From: Diospyros lotus
Taxonomy: Eukaryota > Streptophyta > Magnoliopsida > Ericales > Ebenaceae
Direction of reading: 5' to 3'
Assembly (NCBI RefSeq): GCF_014633365.1
Contig: NC_068339.1
Coordinates: 32,993,316-33,057,315, forward strand
DNA: 64,000 bases
Below are positions 10,702 through 22,591 of this stretch, one piece after another. A program made the position numbers and the translations under genes. Below the pieces are notes generated by a model. That model worked only from the letters and a program-made list of their open reading frames with translations. It did no database searches and was not told where the DNA came from. Position 1 is the stretch's first letter; every line of letters begins with the position of its first letter.

Positions 10702-12819
10702 GGACCCATAAAGTTTGTACCCTAGCAGTCAAAGACTTTTAACACCTGGATTGGTTATAACAGCATCATGTTTCTCTTGGATAGACTGCCTAGTTTTTTA
10801 CATCGATCATAACTTGCACAAAATCTGTACACATCCTTAAATAGTGTCGGCCAATAAAATCCAGTTTGTAGAATTTTTGCAACTATTTTCTTGATGGAAA
10901 AATGGCCTCCACAAGCAAGAGTGTGACATAAATTAATGACACTTTGTTGTTCATGATTGGGGATGCATTTGCGGATGATTTGGTCAGGACAATACTTGAA
11001 CAGATACGGGTCATCCTAGAAAAATGTCACCACCTTCCTAAAAAATTTTTGTTTATCTAGTTTGGACCAATAATCTAGGATCCGTCTAGTGACTAGATAA
11101 TTTGCTATATCAGCGTACCATGGAAACGTGGGTGGTTCAGTTTGAGTGTTTGTTTGAAACAATTGCTCGTCAGGAAAGGAATCTTGGATTGGGTTTTCAA
11201 ATTGATTAAGATTCTGACACTGTAGACAGGACAAGTGATTGGCCACCGCATTTTCTACCCTTTTTTTTGTCTCTGATCTCGATATGGAATTCTTGTAACA
11301 ATAAGATCCATCGAAGGAGATGAGGTTTTGCATCCTATTTTGTGAACAAATATTTGAGAGCAGCATGGTCAATAAAAACAATCACCAGTGACCCCATGAG
11401 GTAAGACCAAAATTTGTCTAGGGCGAAGGCAACTGCTAGCAACTCTTTCTCTGTCGTGGTGTAGTTCTTTTGAACCTCATTAAGAGTATTGCTAGCGTAA
11501 TATATCACATGAGGTTTCTTGTCTTTCCTTTTCCCTAACACGACTCCTATTGCGTAATCACTGACATCACACATCAGCTCAAATGGTAGGGACCAATCAG
11601 GGGACAGAATGATGGGTGCGAAAATGAGTGAGTTTTTCAATTTCTCAAAAGCAGTTTGACACTTACTAGTCCACTCAAAGGGAATGTCTAAGGCTAAGAG
11701 GCAACATAAAGGTTTGACTGTGGCACTGAATGAAGCAATAAAGCACCTGTAAAAACCAGCATGGCCAAGAAAAGACCTAACATCCCTCACATTCTTTAGG
11801 GCGGGTAATTTTTGAATTAATTCAACCTTAAATTGATCGACCTCAATACCCTTAGAAGAAACAATGTGTCCCAAAGACACTTCCTTGAGTGACCATGAAG
11901 TGGCATTTTTCTCAATTTAGCACTAAATGCGTTTCCTTACACCACTCCAAGACTCTCTCTAATTTTTTTAGACAACTATTAAAGCTATTTTCGTACACTA
12001 AGAAGTCATCCATGAAGACTTCCGCCACATTCTCTACCAATTCACTGAAAATTCTCATCACGCATCTTTGAAATGTTGCAAGGGTATTGCATAGACCGAA
12101 TGACATTCATCTGTAAGTAAATGTCCCGAATGGACACGTGAATGTGGTCTTCTCCTGATCCTCTAATGCGATTTCAATTTGATAATACCCAGAGCACCCG
12201 TCCAAGAAGCAGTAGAAGATATGTCCCGCTATTCTCTCTTAGACCTGATCTAGAAATGGAAGTGAAAAATGATCTTTCCTTGTCACGGAGTTAAGCTTCC
12301 TATAATCAATGCACATATGCCATCCGATCTGGATGCGAGTAGGGATGAGCTCATTGTTCTCATTTGCTATCACAGTGACTCCAAACTTCTTAGGTATAAC
12401 TTGAGTCGGACTGACCCATTTAGAATCCGAGATAGGGTAGATGATACCTGTATCTAACAGTTTAAGAACCTCCCCTCGAATAACTTCTTTCATGTTCGGG
12501 TTTAGACGCCTTTTCATTTGCACATAGGTTTAGCATTTCAATGGCTCTGGGTCAAGCATCAATTGTGTGATCACCCTGGCTGACTCAACATCAAGCTCTA
12601 TCTCTTCCAAAGTTTGCTTCTCTAAATTATATACTTGCTCATAAAGAGCCTTCTCAAAATATTCTTCACTTAAGGTCTGGATTAAATCAATCTGCTCCAA
12701 TTCCATTTCATCATTTGGTTGCTTAGCTACCTTAAAAACATTCATCTCCATCGTTATATTCCCAAATGATAGTTTCATGATCCCATTCCTACAGTTGATG
12801 ATAGCATTCAAAGTAGCAA
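10702..12819 (-). pseudogene. Athila-like element B pol: protease tail, reverse transcriptase, RNase H, integrase start
   Basis: Read on the minus strand from 12819 downward: end of the protease (LNAIINCRNG); RT blocks RRLNPNMKEV, DSKWVSPTQVIPKK, IDYRKLNSVTRKDHF, FTCPFGTF, SFGLCN and catalytic VFMDDFLVYENSF; the post-RT block LGHIVSSKGIEVD; RNase H around 11335-11600; an integrase zinc finger with NHEQQ...C...GGHFS...GFYWPT...C; and at about 10,720 the start of the integrase core, ending at NFMGP. Stops (for example near 12,235) and frame changes make it inactive. It is the same broad lineage as element A but differs at many residues, so it is a different copy. Confidence 0.85.
12815..12819. 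repeat. Target-site duplication, left copy (AGCAA)
   Basis: Five bases AGCAA before the solo LTR at 12820-17410; the right copy is AGAAA at 17411-17415. Removing the insert and one copy rejoins the protease reading frame as ...RPFL-ATLNAI. Confidence 0.75.
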
Positions 12820-13082
12820 TGTAACACCCCACTCCAACCGATGGGCGTTATAAATGCAGAAAACATCATCATGGATTTCGGGGATATATTTTTTTTCATA
12901 AATATATAATATAGCGTCTGTAAGTGAATAGTACACCAGGTAAGTTCTCAGGAAAGAGAGGTGGGTCACAAAGGGACACACTTAAATACCAAGTTTTTCC
13001 TTAGCTAGAACTTTCCTAAACATGCACTTCCACTACACAACACTTAAATCCATAACTTCCCCGACAATCCCGATTACCTTCT

Positions 13083-14462
13083 TGATAAGGCTTAATTGTA
13101 TGCATATTTCTATCTATTTTTCATCTTAACCTTGTGCTATTTTTCTTACATAATATGTGTTTATATGGATTTTATATTATTTTAATCTCTTTTTGTAAGA
13201 ACCCAGCAAAGAATGTTATTTTTGAGATTTGAGCATAATTAAAAAAAAAAGATATTATAAAGTTAATTATAAAAATAAATAAATATTTTGTATAATTATT
13301 ATTATAATATAATTAATAGTATATTAAATATTATATTTTATATATATTCTATATATTATTTTATAAAGTGGCGTGAATTAGGGTGCCATGTGCATCTTAT
13401 ATATATATATATATTATATAATAATGAAGGTGAGGGGATTAAGAGGCTGTTGGGACGGCACAATCAAGAAGAAATGGAAGCAGTGCATAGATTAAAAGGA
13501 GGGGAGAGGACTTGGTGCGGCAGAATAGTGAAGGCAATAAGAGAAGGAGATTGAAGTGGCGCGCAGCAGGAGGCAGCCTCAGCCACACAAGGCGCACGGA
13601 TTTGAAAAGTAGATTCAAATCTGTTTCAGATCTGGGCAGGGAGATTCCTTTATTTTTCTATTGTGTTTCTGTTTCTATTTTTCTGCAACTGCTTAAGATT
13701 TCAATTATGTAGCAACTCTTGGTTAATGTTGAGAATATTTTTATTTATTATGAGTGGCTAAACAATTGTCTAGGGTTTTTAAAGGATCCTACGTATTGAA
13801 ATTTTATTGGTTACTCAATTTTTTGTTGTGATTGTTACATCAACTATGTTTATTATGTTCTAAACTTAATACTTGGAATTGCTTAATCACCAATTACATG
13901 ATTTGAGATTTTTTATGATGCTAGACATAGATAAATAAGAAATAGACTTTGGACAAAATAATATATGTTAATTGGGGAAGACATTCACTTGATTACATGT
14001 GCAATTTATGATTATATTTGTAATGAATATTTTCATATAATGAGTACTTATGCTTAATGTATTCTCTAATTCTAATTCACATAGACATATAATGAGTTAG
14101 GTTAATTGAATAAACTTGTTAGACCTAGACATAGGCTAACAAATAAATTAGAGTGCTCAATTGACATAGTCCGTAATCTAATCAACCAAAAATTGAGGTA
14201 ATTCGATAAAGTGGATTTGCTAGGTGAATTTAGAAAACCCTAGGTCTTAACCAATTGATTTTTAATTCTTAGTTAATTGTTAGTTATATATTAATTAATT
14301 TTCTTAATTAATCAATTGTCCAAATATAGTTAACTGTGAATAATTTTAGTATTTAAAAGATTAGTAACCAATGTCCATGGGAACGATATCTTATTCATCA
14401 CTTTACTTGTCTTGACCGCGTATATTTGCATGTTATTCACGGGTTATATAAAATCACGAACA
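13083..14462 (+). mobile_element. Solo LTR nested inside the solo LTR (1380 bp)
   Basis: Starts TGATAAGGCTTAATTG, ends ACGAACA, flanked by a perfect 5-bp duplication CTTCT (13078-13082 and 14463-14467). Similar in start and in the ATGTGTTTATATG block to the 5' LTR of element A and in its end to 1-209, so Tat/Athila type. Short open frames inside (13288-13712) show no homology. Confidence 0.88.
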
Positions 14463-15109
14463 CTTCTCAGCATATTAAACTTAAAATCATCAAGTTGAGA
14501 CATGTAATAATATCATAAATGGGGAAGCTAGATCGAAATCTGATATGATATATAACCGAAATCAACTTATACATAACATCAAAACTGTATCATCGTCTAA
14601 TATGATATCATCAAAATGAAATACATATAATCCAAAATACATGCTATGATCCACCTATAAGATACTGTCAATCCTCGACAATTCCATTCCCTTTAGAACC
14701 GCTGCTTCCACCTGGAACATTAGAATATTCCAGGGATAAAGTCTAACATAAGATAATGAATCATCTAAGTGAGAGTTCAAAACATTTTCATGAATGTATG
14801 CAAGACATGAAACAACAGAAACATCATGACAAAACCCGGCCCAAGAGAATCCCACACAGCACTTAACCCTGACCGGGAAAAATGCAATCTCTCTAAAGGT
14901 AACTCAACCACATCGACACATTGGCATAACACAGTTCTAGCTTAAGAGGGAGCAACTTCAATGCATGAATCCGAGAATCACCCCATCATCATTGCGTTCC
15001 CACTCAGAAGCTTACAGAGCACGTAAACACAAATCCTGGTCAAATGATGATCAACACCATCCTAGGAATCCACGTCCACCTTTGAAAAAATACTACTGTG
15101 CAAGGCATC

Positions 15110-15215
15110 TGGGGTGGTGTCTACTCATAGCCCCACCACTTGTTAGTCCAGGGTGGTGTATACTCTCAGCCCCGCCACTTATTGACTCGCAAGGGTGGTG
15201 TCTACTCTCAGCCCC
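15110..15215. repeat. Three tandem copies of a 41-bp unit
   Basis: The unit gggtggtgt.tactc.cagcccc is repeated at about 15110, 15151 and 15192 with small differences. It lies inside the solo LTR. The open frames it creates on both strands are by-products. Confidence 0.75.
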
Positions 15216-16523
15216 CGTCACAAGTGGGCATTTTCCCTTGACACACTTCCCTAGTGCTGTCACTTCAAGTGCCACATCATAAGTTGACATCCCATCCCAT
15301 ATGTACAACCCGTCACCCTAGGTTGACATACCATAAAAACAAGCAAATGCCACAAAACATAACTCGATGCATAAACAATATTTGAAGTACATAATTTATC
15401 GCATAAAATTCAATGCACATACATAAAATATTTCGGGACAAACCCAATGAAAACAACCATCACAGGTTAAAACCATTCACATGCAGCAAAACATTTACAT
15501 GGATCAAATCAAGTTTAAGATAGAATCAAACCGATTTTTATGAGGGTAGAAAACTCACAATAAAACAAGTTTGGGGTAGAAATTCTCACAAGTCAAAACC
15601 AAGTTTTATACAAGTAGGAAAACTCACATTTGACAAAATTCAGGATACCTTGAAAAATGTGCATTGCCTCGGTTTGCGTGCCCGACCTCAATTTTCGTGC
15701 CAAACTCAAAATTTACACAAATCACATCACTTTAATCCTCAAAGCACCTTAATCAACATATAATTATCAAAAACCTATTTTTCTCATAATTTCCTCATTT
15801 TCTCCATTTTTCTCCCATTTTCGCCTTTAAAATTTTAAATAAATATCTCTAAAACTATTTTGTCCAATATTTCTTCACAACAAATCATAATAACCTATGA
15901 AGTTCAAGAGAAAATTACTGAACTTACTCGGATGCTACATTTTCAAGCAAAATGAGGTTGTTCGGTGCTAAAATTGAGACACTAGGAAGGTCAAACCCAA
16001 ATATTTTTGCATAGCTCTCTAAAGCTTGATTTTATAGGAATTTAGAAAAAAAAATTCAGAATTTTTTGAGCTCAGACGCGCCCTCATGCTCCCTAAGAAG
16101 TTGGCTCACGCACACCCACTCATGGGGCCTAGCTGGCGCGTGCATTGCACGCGCCAATCGTCTTCTTCCTCAACTCACTGGACAACAAAGTCAACCTCTA
16201 ATTTTTTGGCCATAACTTCTTCATTCGACCTTCGATTGACCCCTCATTTGAACTTATAGCTTCGTCTTTTCGCCCTCTACCAAATAATAGCTCAAAATCG
16301 GTCGATTGGAGCTATTTTTTTGACTACTCAACTTGATTTTTCAGCGAATCTCATTTTTCCGACAAGGGTTTGATTCTCTCTCATCTCTCAACTAAAATGG
16401 CTCAAAATTTCCAGAAACACTCCTCTGGACATGAGCAAAAAAATCCTCTTATTTGATTCTCCCAATTTATTCTCAAACTTACGGATTTACAAAATTAATT
16501 TCTTCAAAACATTCGGCCACTTT

Positions 16524-16532
16524 CTATTTATA
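16524..16532 (-). promoter_or_regulatory. TATA box of the solo LTR
   Basis: TATAAATAG on the minus strand, the usual U3 position inside an LTR, about 890 bases from the minus-strand start of the LTR. Supports minus orientation. Confidence 0.6.
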
Positions 16533-17415
16533 GGCAAATCGAGCTTCCAAACGCTAAAGGCTTGCTAACCCGACCCCTCTGAGGCTTCTACCGCCCCTAG
16601 ATCGACCCAATTTCATCTAAATCTGACCCCAAATGATGACTTTTGAAGCTTTCAAAATTTAGCCAAGAACTTGGTCAGAAAGCTTCCAAATCCAACTAAC
16701 CCAAGCTCCCTTGTCGGCCCAGACCCGACCCTGATGCATTCCCGACCCGCTTTGCTTGATTCCCCATGGTCAGTAGGTGCTGGTTGAAGACCAGAAGCTC
16801 CTGACCATCCATGGAAGGAAGCTTCCAGCTTCAAGTTTGATAAATTGCACTTTTACCCCACCTATTTTGACTCTTATGCTTTGGCCCATTTTCACAAAGC
16901 CCCTGAAATTTCCATAATTGCCATTACATCCCTCAAGTCCTAAAACTTCCATTTCCCCCTTGAAGATTCCAAAAAGTTTCCATCTCGACCTCCCTCTTGG
17001 GAATTTGGAAAACTGCACTTTGGCATGAATCTTTGTTTTGGCCGCAAACCCTTTTTGTTTCTTCCAAAAACCATTGAAGGGTTGCTCTACATGCCGAATA
17101 TGAATACCCTCAGGGTTTCGTTGACTTTTTGGAAGCCCGTTATAATTATTCAATTTTACAGCCTATCCTACAACTATATTTTTAGCTGTACCGAAAACTA
17201 TTTCTGATCCATTTTCTTCCGATGCCATAAATCATATTTCAAAATAATTGATGCTTCCTTATCATTTTCTTTAGGCATCTTGGCTTCAGGGTACTCCCTG
17301 CAGTCGATTTGGTCAACCTATCGGGCTATTCTGATACATATTTTCCTCAAATTCCATTTTTCTAATAAAATACCTATTTCTCTATTAACCCAAAGTTCTC
17401 GGGTATTACAAGAAA

Positions 17416-17527
17416 GGAATGGTCTCCCTAGGATAACAGGAATAGGCGACTGAGGACCCTGGTGGGACTAGGTATCTAAGATAATGAAGTCCACTGGGAA
17501 ATAGAATTTGTCCACTTGGATTAGGAC
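17416..17527 (-). pseudogene. Element B protease, middle fragment
   Basis: A 112-bp island between two insertions. On the minus strand it reads VDKFYFPVDFIILD, a stop, then QGPQSPIPVILGRPFL, the typical second half of an Athila-like protease. It joins to 12819 on one side and 19728 on the other. Confidence 0.85.
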
Positions 17528-19722
17528 TGTAATGCCCCACTTTTCCAAATACTCAACAATATGGAATATAAGTAGACATCACCTATGGGCGTTATGGAAA
17601 CCCTTACCAACGGAAGCGTTGGATCGAACCTGAAAGCTTAACCAAAGCTAAATAAAAGGGGTTTCCACTAGATTTTCCTTTATATGTGCAGGAAATGCAT
17701 ACAACCTTCAATACTCCATAAAACATAACACAACACATCATAGCAGGTACAATTGTAGAATACCCACACGCACCCTTTACAACCTTGAGCATCCTAGCTG
17801 CTATTCACAATGCAACATTCGAAGGCTTCCAAAATCCAACAAACAACCCTTACCATGTTCATAGTACATAGTAATCCCCGACTTACACCCTTAACAACAT
17901 AAAAGGTAAATCCAAGCCTTACATAACCCCTGTTTATACAATTGTAGTACATAATGCTCAAACAAAACCAAAGGTTACATAGGATCCATAGTACATGAAG
18001 TTAAACTAAACGTCGGGCTCCTCGTAGCCTTTTCTCCTGCTTGTCTTCAGGGTACCTGTTATGCTAATATACCTGGGACATAGAATGTCCCAGGGGCATC
18101 AACCCAAGTTAGATATGACATCTAAGTGAGTGACTTAGAAAAGGTAAGTACATGCGTGCAAATGCAGTAATGCCATTATGAAATCCACCCCTGTGGTAGT
18201 AATGCCAACGTGTTGCAATCACCTCTGCGATCATCATAGTCACTCCTGGCTCATCACCAGAGCATGAGGTCTTCTATGATGTCCCAACAACTAGCCACAG
18301 TCACCAATACGAACATGATATATGACAAAGCAGAAGGAATATGCATAAACAAGGGAAAATATGACATGTAAGCCACAAAGGCATGATGTGCAAGCCAACA
18401 CACAAGTGAAGTAACAAATGTTCAAAATGCCACAAAACATGCAGGAATCACTCACCTTGATCGGTTACCTTAGGAAGCACGGTTTACAATGAGCAGAATG
18501 GGTTTTCTCGCAATTTTTCTTTCTGCTTGGCAAGAACTTCAAGAAAGACTCAAAAATTCTGTCAAGGCTTATTCTCCATCGACTTTCTCCCTTCTTTTCG
18601 ACAGCTTTTCCTCTCTCAAACTCCCTTCCTTTTCCTCTTTACTTGGTGCCCAAAATGAATAACCCCAAAGCCCTTATTTATAGGAAACTTCGGCGAACCA
18701 ATTCGCGCCACGTGTCGCGTCATCATTCCATCCATGTGCATCCAATTAAAATATGCCATATGTCCCTAAAGATTTGTGCATTTTCATTCCCTTACGACAA
18801 GTCTCCCTTGAGATATGAGCCATCACATGTTTAATTTGATTTTCAAGATTCCCCATCATTACATCCCACATGGTTAATTCATTTTCTACATTTCCCATCA
18901 TTACACCTTTAATTAACAACTAAATCCCACATGGTTAATTGCATTTTCCACATTTCTCATCATTACACTTCAAATCCTATCTCTAAGTGGCCAATGAATG
19001 CTTGCCACATGTCCTTAGAGATAATGTTTGGAGACTTTTGCAAAATTGGAAGCTAAGTAAGCTTTTTCTTAACCAATCATGCAATGCCACCTCAAAGGGT
19101 CATTATGAGCCATCATGTGACTTTAACTTAACTTCCAAGTAACCCAATGGTTGATTGCCATGTGTCATTGAAGATAAGGCTTCATCATTTCTCCCATGTG
19201 CATCCAACCCAAATGCACCTCTCGTCTCTTAATTGAATTTAATAGAGTTTAGAATCCAAAGCTCATTTGTTTTGAGTGTTCACACTATGCTCATCATTAC
19301 ACCCATAATCATTACACCCATAATTATAAGATTTCAACCAATCCAATTGTGACACCTAGGGGGGACACTTGGTCATTCATGATTTGCCCATGGATGATAT
19401 TTTTAAGGTTTCAAGAACTACACATTAGCCCGAACTTTTTGGATAATTTGCACTTAGGCCCTTGCAACTTGGTCCCCGGGTAATTTTTAATTACACTTTT
19501 TGGTCCCCATAAAATGGATAAATTACACTTAGCACCCCAAGATTTTAGATAAATTACACTTTTACCCGACTTCAATATTTACTATTTTGCCACTGGTTCA
19601 GAAATTGAATTTTTCCCTCAAGGCTTCCTCAATTCCTTGAAATGACCTATTTCCTCAAGTATTAGAACCTAACAATCTCAGGTATTACCTCATTTTTTAT
19701 TTTGAAAATCTGGGGTGTTACA
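17528..19722 (-). mobile_element. Second solo LTR in element B protease (2195 bp)
   Basis: Starts TGTAATGCCCC, ends GGGGTGTTACA, flanked by a perfect duplication AGGAC (17523-17527 and 19723-19727). A minus-strand TATAAATA at 18675-18682 gives the orientation. Runs of agtgtaatt-like phrases (19440-19600), common in Del/Tekay-type LTRs, occur in its U3. No coding sequence. It is related in style to 12820-17410 and 44942-46620 but is not the same copy family. Confidence 0.88.
18675..18682 (-). promoter_or_regulatory. TATA box of the second solo LTR
   Basis: TATAAATA on the minus strand inside the LTR at 17528-19722. Confidence 0.55.
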
Positions 19723-19727
19723 AGGAC

Positions 19728-20315
19728 ATCCTCCACGATCCCGCGATGAACTTTTACTGATCAGTAGGCCAATTGAAGAGTGACCCTAGTGGTCTTAAGT
19801 TCTCCCAACCCTATTGCTGATAGACACTGAAAAGCAATAGGTTGACACTGGCCCCCAGGTCAAGAAGTGCTTGGTCGAATTTTTGGCTTCCAATTATGCA
19901 AGTAGTGGTAGGACATCCCGGGTCCTTGTACTTTGAAGGGGTCTTGAATTGAAGGATAGCACTCATTTGTTCCGTCAGGAATGCTTTTCCTGAACATTGA
20001 TTTTTTTTTTTTACTGTACAGAGATCCTTCAAAAACTTAGCATACGAAGGTGTTTGCTTAATTGTATCCAATAAAGGAATGTTTATTCTTACCTGTTTGA
20101 ACACCTTATATATGTTTGCATTTGTTTTATCTCTTTTTGATTGGGCTAATTTTTTAGGGAAGGGTGGTCAAGGTTCAAATTTGGATCTCTCTTCAACATT
20201 CTTCCCTTTTTTCCTTTTGCTTTCTCTCTTCCTTCTTGGCTTCCTTCTTGCCCTTTTTACTTCCTTCATTCACTTCATCACTTACCTACCCTTGGTCTTT
20301 CTTACTAGCGATAGG
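19728..20315 (-). pseudogene. Element B gag end and protease start
   Basis: Minus strand from 20104: FKQVRINIPLLDTIKQTPSYAKFLKDLC, then IIGSQKFDQALLDLGASVN, the protease active-site block, aligning with IPLLNAIKQVP and MLDLGASINVMP of element A. Upstream (20105-20315) the sequence is lysine-rich with PPFPKKL, as expected of the gag/protease hinge. An A/T-run (about 20004-20014) disturbs the frame. Interrupted at 20315 by the next LTR; the rest of gag and the 5' LTR of element B were not found. Confidence 0.8.
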
Positions 20316-20401
20316 TGTAATATCCTAGTATTTTGAGAATAATAATAATGAATTTTTTTATTTTTAACATCAATTAGAGATTATAATTGAAAAAAAAATT
20401 A

Positions 20402-20545
20402 ATGGGTTTAGAGTTAGTGGGCTAAGTTGGAAAAATAAAGACTAAGTAAATGGGCTTAGAGTTAGTGAGCTAAATTGAAAAAATAAAGACTAAGTAAATG
20501 GGCTTAGAGTTAGTGGACTAAGTTGAAAAAATAAAAGGCCAAGTA
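20402..20545 (+). repeat. 48-bp tandem repeat, three copies
   Basis: Units start at 20402, 20450 and 20498 with the phrase atggg(t/c)ttagagttagtg; lies in the U3 of the LTR starting at 20316. Confidence 0.8.
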
Positions 20546-20599
20546 AATAGGCTAATTAGTAGGCTAAGAAAATAGGTGTAAAATTAATGAATTAAATAA

Positions 20600-21310
20600 A
20601 AGAATAATCTATTTAGAAGAAAATTTAGTGAAAAATAATTAAGCTAACAAAATAATTAAAGATGGTAGGTGAAATAATTGAGAAATGTTGGAGATAAAGT
20701 AGAGTATGGATAAATAATTAAAGATTATGAGTGAGATTTAGTGAAAAATAATTAAGAAAGATGACAAAATAATTAAAAATGATGGGTGAAATAATTAAGA
20801 AATGTGGGAGACAAATTAAGGTGTGGACAAATAATCAAAGATAATGAGTGAAATAATTGAGAAATGTCGGAAACAAAATGGAGTGTGGACAAATAATTAA
20901 ATATTATGAGTGAGATTTAGTGAAAAATAATTAAGAAATATGACAAAATAATTAAAGATGATGGGTGAAATAATTGAGAAATGTGGGAGACAAATTAAGG
21001 TGCGGACAAATAATCAAAAATAATAAGTGAAATAATTGAGAAATGTTGGAGACAATGTAGGGTGTGGACAAATAATTAAAAATTATGAGTAAAATTTAGT
21101 GGAAAATAATTAAAAAAGATGACAAAATAATTAAAGATGATGAGTGAAATAATTGAGAAATGTGGGAGACAAAGTAAGGTGTAGACAAATAATAAAAAAT
21201 AATGGGTGAAATAATTGAGAAATATGAGAGACAAAGTAAGGTGTGGATAAATAATTAAAGATTTTTAATTAGATTTAGTGAAAAATAATTAAGAAATATG
21301 ATAAAATAAT
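20600..21310 (+). repeat. 179-bp tandem repeat, about four copies
   Basis: The phrase gtgagatttagtgaaaaata (or a close variant) occurs at 20731, 20910, 21089 and 21268, a constant spacing of 179 bases. Each unit holds several gaaataattgagaaatgt-like sub-phrases. It precedes the TATA box at 21358, so it is in the LTR U3. Confidence 0.85.
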
Positions 21311-21357
21311 TAAAGATAGCGGGTCACTACAATTATGTTAAGCTTAATTCAATCTCC

Positions 21358-21366
21358 TATAAATAG
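21358..21366 (+). promoter_or_regulatory. LTR TATA box
   Basis: TATAAATAG directly after the tandem-repeat U3 and before a purine-rich leader (21400-21500). Confidence 0.6.
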
Positions 21367-22591
21367 AGGAAACTTGAAAGGTTTAAGAACTTAAATTAGA
21401 AGCAGAAAGGTTGAAAGAAAGATTTGAGAGTGAGAAAGAGATTTGAAAAAGAGAAAGAAAAAAAAATAAAGAGAAAGAGAAAAATACCAAAAAAAAAAAA
21501 ATTCTAGAAAAATTCTATAGGCTGGGTTTAGTAGTTTGTATGAAAATTTGTGGTAGAAGGCGTTGTTGGATGCGTAAATCGAAGTTTCGTCGCAATATAA
21601 AAGAATACCGAATCGCGCCGCGGGAATGTGAGTTATCTTCAAAAATTTCAGAAATATGAAAATGATATTTTAGAATTTTTTATGATGAAATTGGAAGAGA
21701 AATGCATGATTGGTATGTATTATGGATTTTTGAGGCAATAGATATTTGAAAATTAAAGAGAAAATGAGAAATAAATAGAACATAGATTCTGAAAATTATG
21801 AGAAAATTTATGGGGTTTAGGAATATTATTTTAGGAATTATTGTGAAGAGAAATTGAGAAAATTGTATGAGAAGCTATTTATTTCATAATATGGAGGAAA
21901 TAATTGGAGAAAATTGGAGAAATCAGGAAAATTAGAGAAAATTATAAATCTGATTTTCTTAAGTAATTATGATGCCCAGGATACATCAAGTTTCATAATT
22001 GAGTATGATTGGAAGTTCGACGCGAATTTTGAGGCAAAATTATCTTTTTGCAAGGTAAGTGGTACTATTGAACTGGATTTAGTTTATGAAAATGGCTTGT
22101 AAGTGGTTCTACCAAAACCTGATTTTATGTAAATATTTTCATCATGTTGTCATGTCTTGATGTGAACATGCCATGTAGATTGCATTTACATGTTTGATTT
22201 ATAAAATATGGATATGAGCATGATGAGATTCATGGTCATACGTTGCATGGGTTTGGGATTAGGTACTGGCTCTGTTACTTTGCTAAGGGTGCACCCATAC
22301 ACCTCGGTCTGGTAGGGAGACTGAAAAAATGGCGGGTAATCTTAAGGTGCAGTCGACCCAAACGTGAGAGTTATGATGTTATGTGCATTGGATACATACA
22401 TAAGCATTAAATGTTTTGTATCCTTACTTAAATGATTCATCATCTAACTTGGGCTTTACCCTTGGAAAGTGCATGATGAGTTGTATGATAAATTGAACGT
22501 ATGTTATGTTGCTCATGTATTTAAGTTCTACTACTTTAAATTCTGAACATTTTGAGGAATGATGATGTAGAACCCTATTTAGGGTTAATGT

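Larger units (their letters stand above)
12820..17410 (-). mobile_element. Solo LTR in element B protease, itself interrupted
   Basis: Starts TGTAACACCCC and ends GGGTATTACA, an imperfect inverted terminus with TG...CA. It splits the element B protease gene cleanly between its LGRPFL and ATLNAI blocks. A reverse-strand TATAAATAG box at 16524-16532 indicates minus orientation. Without the nested LTR at 13083-14462 and its duplication it is about 3.2 kb. No gag or pol is present, so it is a solo LTR, probably from a Del/Tekay-type gypsy (family assignment is inference from the termini and length). Confidence 0.8.

Noticed and set aside
15093..15308. Open frames on both strands with repeated HHP/SAPP phrases
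   Set aside because: They are products of the 41-bp tandem repeat within a solo LTR.
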